This document shows, in pieces, positions 20,455-31,530 of a stretch of DNA of 64,000 nucleotides; positions within the stretch are counted from its first letter, which is position 1; every line of letters starts with the position of its first letter. A program made the translations under genes and the position numbers. The stretch comes from Nemertoderma westbladi (Eukaryota; Xenacoelomorpha; Nemertodermatida; Nemertodermatidae), in the NCBI GenBank assembly GCA_032718475.1, contig JAUCBJ010003600.1:17125-81124 (forward strand), written 5' to 3'. The notes below the pieces were generated by a model that saw nothing but the letters and a program-made list of their open reading frames with translations, ran no database searches and was not told the DNA's origin.

Positions 20455-21776
20455 TCTCACTAATACTGTATACTGTTAATATAAACAAGTACACCCGCAA
20501 TACTGTATACTGTTAATATAAACAACTACCCGCGATACTGTATACTGTTAATATAAACAACTACCCGCGATACTATACTGGTAATATAAACAACTACCCG
20601 CGATACTGTATACTGTTAATATAAACAACTACCCGCGATAATGTATACTGGTAATATAAACAACTACCCGCGGTACTGTATACTGTTAATATAAACAACT
20701 ACCCGCGATACTGTATACTGTTAATATGAACAACTACCCATGATACTGTATACTGTTAATATAAACAACTACCCGCGATATTGTATACTGTTAATAAACA
20801 ACTACCCGCGATACTGTATACTGTTAATAAAAACAACTACCCGCGATACTGTATACTGTTAATATAAACAACTACCCGCGATAGTGTATACTGTTAATAT
20901 AAACAACTACCCGCGATACTGTATACTGTTACTAAAAAAAAAACTACCCGCGATACTGTATACTGTTAATATAAACAACTACCCGCGATACTGTATACTG
21001 TTAATATAAACAACTACCCGCGATACTGTTAATATAAACAACTACCCGCGATACTGTATACTATTAATATAAACAACTACCCGCGATATTGTATACTGTT
21101 AATATAAACAACTACCCGCGATACTGTATACTGTTAATATAAACAACTACCCGCGATACTATACTGGTAATATAAACAACTACCCGCGATACTGTATACT
21201 GTTAATATAAACAACTACCCGCGATATTGTATACTGTTAATAAACAACTACCCGCGATACTGTATACTGTTAATAAAAACAACTACCCGCGATACTGTAT
21301 ACTGTTAATATAAACAACTACCCGCGATAGCGTATACTGTTAATATAAACAACTACCCGCGATACTGTATACTGTTACTAAAAAAAAAACTACCCGCGAT
21401 ACTGTATATTGTTAATATAAACAACTACCCGCGATACTGTTAATATAAACAACTACCCGCGATACTGTATACTATTAATATAAACAACTACCCGCGATAT
21501 TGTATACTGTTAATATAAACAACTACCCGCGATACTGTATACTGTTAATATAAACAACTACCCGCGATACTATACTGGTAATATAAACAACTACCCGCGA
21601 TACTGTATACAGTTAATATAAACAACTACCCGCGATATTGTATACTGTTAATAAACAACTACCCGCGATACTGTATACTGTTAATAAAAACAACTACCCG
21701 CGATACTGTATACTGTTAATAAAAACAACTACCCGCGATACTGTATACTGTTAATATAAACAACTACCCGCGATGA
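20455..21776. repeat. 35-bp satellite, left part
   Basis: About 38 copies of a 35-bp unit, GATACTGTATACTGTTAATA followed by TAAACAACTACCCGC. A higher-order block with marker units (ACTAAAAAAAA at 20931 and 21377; a shortened GATACTGTTAAT unit at 21022 and about 21433) is duplicated with a period of about 411-446 bp. The array is interrupted at 21,776 by an insertion and resumes at 22,015. Confidence 0.95.
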
Positions 21777-22014
21777 TATTGATATTGATATTGATTTATT
21801 AGTGACGGGACACATAATAGATAATATTTAAGTTGGTATAGACCGTTAGCAACCATACAATTGTTATAGATACAGTACGAGATATTTTTGTTATGAAATT
21901 AAATCAGTATGGTATGAAAAATATATGAACAGTACATCTTACGCGAGTTATATCGATAAAATTGTCACTTAATGGGATAGCCACATGAGGCGCACCTCGT
22001 TTCCATGTGGGTCC
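21776..22014 (-). mobile_element. Short insertion in the 35-bp satellite, SINE- or LINE-tail-like
   Basis: About 240 bp of unrelated sequence splits the satellite. On the minus strand it starts GGGGACCCACATGG, contains a CGAGGTGCGCC core bracketed by CCACATG/CATGTGG inverted repeats, and ends in an ATCAATATC simple tail. A structured 5' part followed by a short-unit 3' tail is typical of SINEs or of the 3' ends of LINEs. No ORF. Target-site duplication not resolved because the flank is repetitive. Confidence 0.5.
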
Positions 22015-22262
22015 CCGATACTGTATACTGTTAATATAAACAACTACCCGCGATACTATATACTGTTAATATAAACAACTACCCGCGATACTGTATACTG
22101 TTAATATAAACAACTACCCGCGATACTGTATACTGTTAATATAAACAACTACCCGCGATACTGTATACTGTTAATATAAACAACTACCCGCGATATTGTA
22201 TACTGTTAATATAAACAACTACCCGCGATACTGTATACTGTTAATATAAACAACTACCCGCG
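22015..22262. repeat. 35-bp satellite, right part
   Basis: About seven further units of the same 35-bp satellite, more uniform than the left part, ending at CCCGCGAGATGTGG. Confidence 0.95.
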
Positions 22263-22499
22263 AGATGTGGTCGAGAATAGTCTCCAACACTCCGCTAGCT
22301 CCAACAGTAGCACCCAAACCTACATACGATACTTATTGTGTTATACGATTTGTACCAACAGTCTCCAAAGCTATAAAAACAATCCTTGATCAGATTGGAT
22401 TGCACACATTTAATTTCAAACGTAGCACTCGGTCAAATAAATTGGACCAGACGAACTACCAATTTAAACTTCGGTCTAATAGCAGTCAATAGTGCTGGT
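22263..22499. other. No gene recognised
   Basis: A 75-codon open frame (22265-22492, plus) begins at a TGTGG-adjacent ATG but shows no domain and no codon signal I can defend. Annotated as spacer. Confidence 0.5.
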
Positions 22500-22509
22500 T
22501 TACAAGGCT

Positions 22510-22985
22510 GAGATACTGTAACTCCCTCTTGAAATGACTCCCCAATCGTCTCAGCCTAGGCTGAGAACACTCCCCACCACCAGTTATGACTCCCCTTAGG
22601 CTGAGATGACTCCCCTTAGGCTGATATGACTCCCCTTAGGCGGAGATGACTCCCCTTAGGCTGAGATGACTCCCCTTTGGCTGAGATGACTCCCCTTAGG
22701 CTGAGATGAAGCCCCTCAGGCTGAGATGACTCCCCTTAGGCTGATATGACTCCCCTAATTGAGTTATAATTCATATCCGTACCTGTGCTATTTCCGTATA
22801 TTGCAAAAATTAAACTGTTACCTATGTTAATGAGTTGTCGTTTATTGTTTTGGTTAGAAAAGCCCGCCACTGTAACCTGCTCCTTTCCGTTAATTAAGAA
22901 ATCTAGGAAGAAAACTGGGTAGTGTTCTCAGCCTAGGCTGAGAAGACTGGGGAGTCATATTTGGTGGGGAGTTATCTCAGCCAGT
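22510..22985. repeat. 20-bp minisatellite flanked by inverted repeats with a CTCAGCCTAGGCTGAG palindrome
   Basis: Ten or so copies of TGACTCCCCTTAGGCTGAGA at about 22,585-22,755. The palindrome CTCAGCCTAGGCTGAG occurs at 22,549-22,564 and again at about 22,927-22,942. Around each is the same sequence in opposite orientation (TGACTCCCCA, GAACACT, CTCCCCACCA), so the whole 22,520-22,985 interval is an inverted repeat enclosing the minisatellite. This is consistent with a non-autonomous DNA element or foldback element. Confidence 0.75.
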
Positions 22986-25348
22986 TACATCGGACGAACT
23001 TAAAATTTTTTTTACAAAGTTTAAGTTGACTCGATATGAAACTGTTTCGAAAATTTCTACAAATTTACTCCGATTTAAAGAGGGTTGGGAAAGAAGGTTA
23101 AACTCATGCAGGCAATATGTAAAATAGACTGTAATGCCTGAACTGACCATAATTACATTGGGAAACTTAAACGAAAACATGTAAAGCGCCACAATGAACA
23201 TTATTTATGGAGAGTGTTAGAGTTTTTACTGACAGTGTTGGTGGTGGGCTTAAAATTTGAATTTAAATAATGGTAATTGGTAAATAAAAAGTATCGATTT
23301 ACAGTTATATGCGGTCTTATATAATGGCTATAAACGTTGTGAAATAACACAACACTGTATCGACAATGGCCACTTATTCGACGAATATAACGTGTCAGTT
23401 CTAGACTCCCATATATAGATCCAACCGATTTGGCAACTCACAAAACTATTCAAATACGAACTAATTTATATACATATATTTTTATAATAATTTATTTTAC
23501 CAGGAATAAAACGACATTAAAAATTGTACTTTCTTTGATGAGTGACACTTATATACTTATATGAACTTACATTAATATTTTTCCACATTCACTGTTCTGT
23601 ACACTCGTAATTTTTGAAAAAGACACTTACTCTGCTATAAACAGTACAATAACACTTATTGTAACATGAGAAAACCTACCAAATCCAATGATACATTTCT
23701 CTGTTTGTGGGAAAGTATGTTTGTTTGTTGTGGTGGGAAATTTCAAAAAGGTCAGGGTATCATATTCTGTATCACTACCCGTCTAAATACTATAGAGAAA
23801 AGTTGTCTTTGCCTGACCCCGTAAGAGATCAGAAATATTGCCATAAAGTTGTAAATAGTAAATGTGGCTGTAAATAAAATAGTCATATTCCAAACAGTAT
23901 GAGTCAAAAATGAGCTCCCTACTGCACGATAATTTAACTCGCAGAAATAAGCTGTTTCCTTATTAAAAATTGTATTAGTTCAACTCAGAGCAGAGGACCC
24001 CATGTAACCGGAATTTTCAATTTTACATTTAAATTTTTACTTTAGCGTTTTATAAAAGTGTCTTTTACGAAATTGTTGCCTTCGTTTCGTTGTCATTTTT
24101 CTCATCAATAGTGATTTATTTTTTATATTTGAAAGTTTGCATTGTGAGGATTCCAAATATGCATAAATGTCTAAATTTCGTTGATAAACAAATGAGATAT
24201 GGGCGTTCTAAGATTGCAAGAAGTATCTTTCATTATAATATACCAGTTATTTATGTATATGTGTAGCTATGGATACATAAATATAATAATATATAATAAA
24301 TAGGATAAATAAATACGATTTTTATCATAAAAATGATAAAAATAATAACACGTTCTAGAATGTTGTGTTTATATTAACTATAATAAATGACTTCCAGCGA
24401 ATGATAATTTATCACAATCTTTGAACGCCAGTATTATATCACAGCTGTTTCTCAACGAAACTCAAAATATATTTATATTTGGAATCCTTACAACTCAAGC
24501 TTTCTAAAAATATGCCATTGTGGCTAATAATATGAGGAATGGCCGTGATGCAATGAGGGCGATATCGCAAACGTTAAACGTATATAAATTCAAAATAGAA
24601 AATTATACGTAGCTCCATGTTAAATAAAGTATGATACAGATTGTATAAAAATAAGGTGGGGTGTGGGTTAGGGGTGTCCCTTCTTATCTAAAATGACACT
24701 TTATTACGGGCAAGGTGTTATATAATATAATACACCTTGTTGTATGCCTAAGTAATTGGACTGTGTGGCAGACCTAAAAATGAAAGTTTTTATTATACAT
24801 TACCGGTTGTATTCTCTTACAGTTACTTTACTGCATTGCAGTACCGGTACGCATATTGGTACCATTATAGTTTGTTTATTTAAGTAGAACTACCAGTTGG
24901 TTAAAACGCCATTGATACAAACCAATAACAAACACCCTAACATATAACTGAATACATAATATTATTAAGCTAATTGCTGGTTTATTAGTTTATTTTTATG
25001 TTACATTTACCGAAACCAAACCGCACCTAAAACTATCCGACTACAGGGACTATGTTGTAATGGTCTATATTCTGATATTAGACTAATTTAAATTTCGTTC
25101 CCATGGTACCCAATATTGGCAGGAGGCAGTGAAGGTAATGTTCAGTTAATCCGCATCATATCGGTAAGTAAATTATTAATTAAATAAAATAAAATTAAAT
25201 ACCGGTAATAGGCCCCTAATAATTAATGTAATTAATTCATTTAAGTGTTATAATGCTTATTACTTACTATGGTACGTGGTACGGTACTGAATTAGACCCT
25301 AGGCCTAATTAATTAATTTAACGTGTTTTAATAAAGGAGGTCTATTAA
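22986..25348. other. Intergenic or intronic spacer
   Basis: No supportable gene. It contains a perfect 8-bp inverted repeat with a short AT loop (CAAGGTGT/ACACCTTG, about 24,711-24,738), a single TTCTAGAA motif at about 24,354, and scattered TACCGGT motifs at 24,803-24,860 and 25,200. The WD40 gene on the minus strand must continue into this region, but I found no convincing second exon. Confidence 0.55.
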
Positions 25349-25356
25349 TTAATTAC

Positions 25357-26232
25357 CTGTAATAATATGCCGGTCATCTTTACAGAAATCGACAGCACGG
25401 ATGCGGTTCCCCGTTCCTTCAATCCGGTTGATAACCTCCCCAGTTACAGAATTTAGAATATAAATCAACCCGGTGTTCCTCCCAACAGCAGCGATTCTGG
25501 ATCCGTTCGGACTCAATACGATCGTCAGGACCTCAGGAGTTGCTTCCTGTTTCCACAAGGTCTCCCCTGAACCAACAACGAAGCGATGGATCCCTCCTCC
25601 CTCATCTACCGACACCACTGACTCCCCATCCGGACCCCAACCCAGACTGTAGAACCTCCCACTGTACCCCCGGTATTGATACAACATCTCCCGGGTTCCG
25701 GTCAACCAAACTTTTACTGTTCTATCCTCCGAACAGCTGGCCAACCGGGACCCGTTCGAGTCGAACCGAATACAGTAAACCGACCCAGAATGCCCCACCC
25801 AGTTCGTAACCTCATAGTTCCCCCCAGTTACTGATATAATAGAAATCCCCCCGTTGGACCCACAAGTTACAATGACGTCCCGGTTGGAGGGATTTATATC
25901 TATTCCCAACCTCCATTCATGCTCCCCCCCACCAACCACTAACTTCCTCCCCGGTACCTCCACTACGACCCTCCAACCGGTCGCTTCCCGCTCCCAGACA
26001 GTCACCAACCCCCTCCAACCGGTTCCCGAGGCAACGCGGTTCCCGTCCGTAGAAACCGCGACTGTTTCGTAGTAATCGTTAGAACCTCCGGATCCCGGTA
26101 GATCTTCCTTTTTGTAGAGAGTTGTTGAATTTATGATACAGGGGAGGTTGTGAGACACAAAGACAACCTCCTCGGTACCCGGGATCATTTTGAGTTCCCG
26201 GATCGGCGCCATTGTTAGGGGGATTATTGAAT
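25357..26232 (-). CDS. WD40-repeat protein, first coding exon
   Basis: The exon begins after a polypyrimidine tract and AG (acceptor at 26234-26233), has an ATG at 26212 (ACAATGG context) and runs 285 codons to a GT donor at 25356-25355 (ACAG|GTAATT). The protein shows successive WD-type blades: about residues 45-73, 98-128, 138-170 (canonical VGHSGSVYCIRFDSNGSRL then SEDRTVKVW), 183-213, 227-257, and the start of another at 268 (RIRAVDF). It lacks the final blade(s), which must be in downstream exons not found here. WD40 propellers are protein-interaction scaffolds; the specific family is not recognised. The exon is GC-rich compared with the flanks. The first intron would lie in the 5' UTR. 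Confidence 0.8.
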
Positions 26233-26234
26233 CT

Positions 26235-26904
26235 AAAAGATAAAATAAAGTAAATTGCCGCTAAATTGCTAAAGTACTAATAAGTATTACAGCGCTAGTA
26301 ATTGTTATTAGATAGTCAGCGTAGCCAGTAATTATTTACTAGCTGTTTTTATTTATTCGGTTTGTATAAACGATCAATATAATATTTAATTTATTTTTAA
26401 TGTTCCAGTAAAACAAAGTGTTCTAGAACCTTAATTGATAACGAACTTGTTCTAGGAGATTAAAAAGTAGCGACAACTAGTTAGTTTAAATAATTTAGGT
26501 TTTTTTTAAATAAAATGTTCTAGAACAAAATAAATATGTTCTAGAACATGAATATTGAACATCCAGTATTTGTGCTACATACCGTAGTTAGTATAAGGTT
26601 TGGTATTTAATAAATATACGGAAGGAAACCTTTTCAAACTAAAATTTATTTAGTTATTTTGCAAATAAGTTTTGCAAGTAATTTGACCAAAAATTCATTC
26701 AAAAACTTAAAAGTTATTGCAATTTTAGTGTCTGAAAGACGAACTCCATAACGGAACTCAATAACCACTATTGGTTTATGTAGTTAAGCGGCTCTCTAGT
26801 TACTTAATAAATATCCGAGAACACTAAATTATTTAACATTGAGTTAAGGCAGCCATCAGGAGTTGGGGAGTTCAATAACAAAAAAGTAACAATATAATTA
26901 CGTA
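26235..26904. other. Spacer with clustered TGTTCTAGAACA motifs
   Basis: Probably upstream/5' region of the WD40 gene. TGTTCTAGAAC or close variants occur at about 26,419, 26,449, 26,516 and 26,537. The palindrome contains TTCTAGAA, the inverted TTCnnGAA half of a heat-shock element. A related cluster in inverted orientation is at 29,437-29,570. Confidence 0.55.
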
Positions 26905-28370
26905 TTACTACTACTATTACTACTAGGATCGGCATGCTGCATTGCAGCTGCATTTTTAAGAATGCTGTGCCGGCTTGTCAACAAAATTGCACCGCCACAA
27001 CTCCCTATCACCCATGACATTTGCTAGATCATCCGCATCTTCAAGGCCAGTGTCCTTTAAGATGCGTCTCAAGAAAGTCATGGGCTGTCCACTATGCTTA
27101 TTCACTCCATGAGGCTGCCAAAGTACAAGATTATGCACTGGCTGGTCCTCACGGCGAAAGCAATGTCCTGCAAAGCGGAGACGATTTTGTTCTAGTGTCA
27201 AGCTTGGGGGAACCAATGAGACACCTCCAATGTTATATAGTGTCTGGTTGGAGATGTGTGCATTGTACTTGGCACAATTAACCCGGCGTAGCATTCTTGT
27301 GAATGTGCCATCCAGAAATTTGGTGTCCTCAGCAGTTAGAGCCCAGCATGGACTCCCATAGAGGAGTACTGGAACTACTGCTGCTCTAAATAATCGGACC
27401 TTAAGTTTTCGATTAATTCTCGGTGACTTCCAAATCCTGGAAAGCCTATTCAAGGCTGCCCGTGCCTTTCCCTTACGTATTCAAAGGTCCTCACCTGACT
27501 TCCGGATCCATGATCCCAGGTAACAGAAGTCGTCCACATGCTCAAGCATACCATCCTTTGAGTTATGCTCATCCGATCAGAGACTTGCTGAGGACTTTCA
27601 AAGTTAACTGTCAGAATTTTGGTCTTTCTGGAGTTAATAAAAAGACCAACACTAGAAGCAGCATTTTCTAATGAGCTGAGGAGCCGTTGGGCTCCCTCTA
27701 ATGATTCTGAGAGTACTCATAAGTCATCAGCAAAGTCTAGATCAGTTAGGCACTTGGCAGGATTTCCTCGACTTCTGGAGCCAGTAGGTGGAGTTATCAT
27801 CACCCCATCATCATTATGATGATCTAAGGACATGCGTAGAACATAGTCAACCACAATAATGAACAAGAATGGTGCAAGTGTGTCTCCTTGGGGGACGCCC
27901 CATAACACTTCAAATGGTTCTGTGTCACCGTCAACAGTAGACACAAATGTTGTCGAACCATCGTATACTGATCTGATTGCTGCAATAATTTCATACGGAA
28001 TCCCATATAATGAAAGTATGCTGAACATACGTGAGCGAGAGACTGAATCAAATTCCTTGAAGAAGTCAACAAAGATAACAGCCAGATGCCTGTCTTTCTT
28101 TTTTGATAATTCTTCAATTATCCTTCTAAGTGCCAAAATGGGCTCCATGGTCCCACGACCTTTACGGAACCCATTCTGATTTCCACGGAGCAGTCTCTCA
28201 ATGGGATCCTTGATGCGATTTAATAGAATCTTATTGTATAGCTTTGCAGCAATCGAGATCAATGAGATTCCCCGAAAAGAACCATAGAGTGTTAGGTTGC
28301 CCTTCTTGGGAACTACTGGCACCAACTTATTTGTTTTCATTTCTTGTGGGACTCTTGTTGTGGGGCGAGC

Positions 28371-28437
28371 CACGAAGTTGGCGGAGCCTTAGCGAATTGA
28401 CACTGTTAGGGGGTGGGTCAATTTATGCAAATAGTTG

Positions 28438-28469
<32 letters not shown>

Positions 28470-28850
28470 GTCGTTGTCGTCGTCGTTACGATTTTGACAT
28501 GCTAATAACTTTGTCGGATTTAAAGCTGCCAAGTTGAAAATTTGTAGGTATCAATATGAGCAAAAGTTGAGATTTTTGAGAGACTTTCAGACACCATCAG
28601 TGCAATGGTCTCCCGCTAGAGGGCCACATGTCTAAACATTAAATGCCCTCCCATTTCTTTGCTTTTAATCCGTTTAAGCTGAAACTTGGCAGATATGTAT
28701 TAGACCATTAGCTGTGACTTTCAAAGGAGGCGAATCCATCTGCAGTTCTCCAGTCTGCCGCTAGAGGGCCAACGTGACAACGACAACTATTTGCATAAAT
28801 TGACCCACCCCCTAACAGTGTCAATTCGCTAAGGCTTCGCCAACTTCGTG
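28371..28850. mobile_element. MITE/non-autonomous DNA element with 70-bp terminal inverted repeats
   Basis: CACGAAGTTGGCG at 28371 starts a 70-bp sequence (to 28440) that recurs in reverse complement at 28781-28850 with one visible mismatch. The interior (about 340 bp) begins with a GTC microsatellite (28436-28490) and contains an imperfect internal duplication in which CCGCTAGAGGGCCA occurs at 28613-28626 and 28758-28771. It sits between the linker and RT parts of the LINE copy, so it inserted after the LINE. No ORF, so it needs a transposase in trans. The short flank CTGCGCGAAGTCCCC partly extends the similarity, so the exact ends and target duplication are uncertain. Confidence 0.85.
28436..28490. 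repeat. GTC trinucleotide microsatellite
   Basis: About 18 GTC units with a few GTT interruptions, directly inside the left terminal repeat of the MITE; the corresponding place at the right end is GACAACGACAAC, so expansion was one-sided. Confidence 0.95.
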
Positions 28851-29111
28851 CTGCGCGAAGTCCCCACTTCGTGTACGGTACATGTCTACTATGATGGGAT
28901 AGATGAGCTTTAAACACTCAGGTATTTTAAAGACCTCAGGGGGAACACCATCTACTCCACTGGCACGATTGGTCTTAATGCTCTTTGCAGCAGCCTTCAC
29001 TTCTGCAAAGGAGATATCGCCGATGGGAATATCTGGGAGTACAGACTCAGACACTTTTACTTCTATAAAGTTATCAGGCAATACCCTGTCATTATTGAGG
29101 AGCGTATTACG

Positions 29112-29240
29112 TATTACATGGGAAAAAAGTGGAACATTTCTTTTCAATATTCTCTCGACCCTTTATTAACCTCGCTGACGCGGTAAATAAAATGCCTCGA
29201 GAATAGTGAAAAAAAGTTCTACTTTTTCTCCCATGTAATA
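29112..29240. mobile_element. 129-bp hairpin MITE
   Basis: TATTACATGGGAAAAAAGT at the left end (from 29112) matches the reverse complement of ACTTTTTCTCCCATGTAATA at the right end (to 29240); the similarity continues inward (GTGGAAC/GTTCTAC, AATATTCTC/GAGAATA). The element is almost one imperfect hairpin with a short loop around ACCTCGCTGACGCGGT. It lies within 10 bp of the truncated 5' end of LINE copy 2. Confidence 0.8.
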
Positions 29241-30731
29241 AATAATTATTATTTGTTGTATATAAGTCACTTTTTTAGTCAAAGTCGTTTGTCAAGTTTG
29301 ACATAAAAATAGCACTTTTTCTGCCAACACAAAAAGTAATGTTTCCATGACATTAATTATAATATTGCATTTAAATAGATTAAATAGATAATTTCTATAA
29401 TAATAGCTAGTTTTTGCTTATTTTATTATAAATGTTCTAGAACAAGTGTTGGTTATCAATTTTGATAAATATTTTTGTTCTTGAACACATTTTTTTTCTA
29501 GAACATTTTTAGGAAAAAAAATACCATACTACTGTCAGAAGGTCAAATATTTGTTCTAGAATAAAAACCTCATGATAAAAGCCTATTTATATGAAAAAAA
29601 TTGGTTAAACTACGGGTACCCAAGGTGTTATAGTAATGGCCGTATTTAACTAACAAACCATCAGGGCATGAATGAATAAAGCAAAATAAAACCCAATGAA
29701 CCCTCACAAAGAAGCTCACAAACTAGGGCGCTAATCCTGTAGTAACAATCAGGACGCACCTCCCGAACCTCCCTTATTTGGCTTAGCCTAATCACACCGC
29801 ACAATTTTTAGCTAGGCGCCTACACTTCACCACTTACCCCTGCTGCCCTGTTATCAGTCACAATTGACCTCATAACTTGACACCTGGTAGTAAATGCAAA
29901 GGGTAACAAAGTCAACTGTGCCCCTTTTTTGGGCCCCAATGTAAACACCAAGCAACTAAATAAAGGTAATGCGGTTAATCTCCCCTATTTTAAAACAAAT
30001 ACAACGCTTACTGCAGTGGCTGGCCTGGTACAATAGTTCAACTTCCCTGATTTTTGTTAGCTAACGCATCTCAGACTTTCCCCCTTTCACATTCCATAGG
30101 CCTGCGTCGGGCCTAGATGATCCCTACTCCATATCACAGGGATTCACCGCCTTCAAGGTTGCAAGGTACGACAGCACGGTCTGACGGTAGGCTCTGCACG
30201 GCACTGACCGCGGACTAGGTTTTAAAAGTCTGTATTATTGATCAGCACATTGCAGAATATTAATATGTTTAGAGTTAAATTAAATTTAAATTGTATAAGC
30301 AGTCAGGCAGCACCGGACCGGTACATATTCCAGTACAGCAGTACACAAGTACAGCAGCACGGTACAGAATTCAGAATTTTAGAGTTAAAGAGTACAACTG
30401 TACAAGTATTGTGACTTATGCACATAGAATGAATCATATGCCCGCCTGGCCTAATGCAAGACTGGCGTCCAATAGAAATGTTGCAAATGGCACCTTTTTA
30501 AATATATTTTTTGGTGGGTTGTTTAAATAATACTTTCCTAATGTTATTTGTAGGTATCGTTGCACACAGTTTAGGTATATTATACAGTAGATTTTAGATT
30601 TCTTACGACAATATGACTGACCATAATATATTATAAAATATCAAAATTTTCTTGGTGCGTACCTAAAGATAACTAAGCTAATCTAATGCCTTTCGATAAG
30701 AATATTACAATGGCGTGTACTCTCGCCAACA
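29241..30731. other. Spacer between MITE and macrosatellite
   Basis: No gene found. A cluster of TTCTAGAAC-type motifs lies at 29,437-29,570. Near 30,300-30,370 there are GTACAGCAG/CAGTACA patches and one ACCGGACCGGTACAT. The sequence becomes identical to the satellite units at 30,732. Confidence 0.6.
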
Positions 30732-31366
30732 CTCGTGGTATATTTACTTTTTCAAGAGATACTTAAATAAGCCCAATCCAACGTCATGTTCCTGTGTTTT
30801 CACTCAACATATCCATTCAAGATGGCGTCCATTCATTGGCAATATCCAATCTACTTATGCTAATGAGTTCTTTACTATAGTCACTGCGTACAGGCGCATT
30901 GCATTGTTACCTTGCTAGCCATAGCCATCCATTATTATTACATTGACACAACGTTCTTTAATACAACCCCACAGAGTTCATAGAGAGTTCACAGACAGTT
31001 GTTCGCGCATACCATCTCAATCAGGCCTACGCGACCGTAGCCTACTTGTTTCAGTTTACATTCAGTGGGCTTTATTTATACAAAGGCAACGGCCAGTGTC
31101 ATTTCATTCAATAACAATACTTCTGTGTTACTTACCGTAGGTAGTTGTTACGTCGGATTACAATAATTAATTATCCGTTCGCAATCAAATATTATATTAA
31201 AGTGTTTCGGGACGACGCCATCCTTTGTTATTGCAAGGACTATTAATTCATTCAAAGCAAAGGTAATTTATTTATTATAATCCCGTATATAATTATTACG
31301 TAGCTAGACTTACTATAAGAAGGCTGAACTTATTAATTAACTTATTATTTAAATTCATTTACTCAG

Positions 31367-31530
31367 GTTTACTCAATTATTTTGGCGCTAATCTTCTGGT
31401 AGACTCGACCGGCCAGAAGCTGAAACTGTCTGACTTTGGTAGTACGGCAGCCCGTCTGCAGTCGCAACAAACGTTCGGTGGGGAATTCCAGGGTCAACTA
31501 TTGGGCACCATCGCATTTATGGCTCCAGAA
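31367..31530 (+). CDS. MAP3K1/MEKK1-like protein kinase exon, unit A
   Basis: From 31384 the frame reads [20 protein letters not shown] and, 15 residues later, [17 protein letters not shown], then a GTAAGT donor at 31531. This is the end of the catalytic loop, the DFG motif and the activation segment to APE of a STE11-type kinase; [16 protein letters not shown] is a hallmark of MEKK1/MAP3K1-like kinases. The nearest acceptor-like AG is at 31365-31366 (ACTCAG) and the frame is open from there, but residues between it and GANLL do not resemble a kinase. The upstream HRD exon and downstream exons are not in the unit, so this is one orphan exon or a retained exon of a gene spread over a larger region. 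Phase 0 at the donor. Confidence 0.72.

Larger units (their letters stand above)
26905..29103 (-). mobile_element. Non-LTR retrotransposon (LINE), copy 2, 5'-truncated and broken
   Basis: Reading downwards from 29103: endonuclease-RT linker (LLNNDRVLPDNFIEVKVSES, then RASGVDGVPPEVF), a MITE insertion (28371-28850), then RT with LVPVVPKKG, NGFRKGRGT, motif A FVDFFKEFDSV, motif B GVPQGDTLAPF and motif C LDFADD (near 27,717-27,730), a frameshifted thumb region (VDDFCYLGSWIRKSG near 27,530), and a C-terminal segment (MNRLSRIWKSPRINRKLKVR to stop at 26956). The 3' end is a TAGTAGTAATAGTAG-type tail at 26,905-26,930. Catalytic RT residues persist but a TGA directly after FADDL, a frameshift near 27,470, the insertion and the missing endonuclease make it dead. 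Same family as the copy at 7,826-8,890. Confidence 0.85.

Noticed and set aside
20455-22262. CRISPR-like array of 35-bp direct repeats
   Set aside because: Units are contiguous with no unique spacers and the context is eukaryotic; it is a satellite.
22265-22492. 75-codon plus-strand frame after the 35-bp satellite
   Set aside because: No recognisable domain or splice signals; not enough to call a gene.
25126-25164. Possible plus-strand exon reading GGSEGNVQLIRIIS before a GTAAGT donor
   Set aside because: The short WD-like peptide is suggestive but the acceptor side is weak and it lies on the opposite strand to the WD40 exon; too short to support.
30943-31140. 65-codon frame present in each macrosatellite unit
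   Set aside because: Its repeated presence is explained by unit duplication; no domain and no splice or start evidence.
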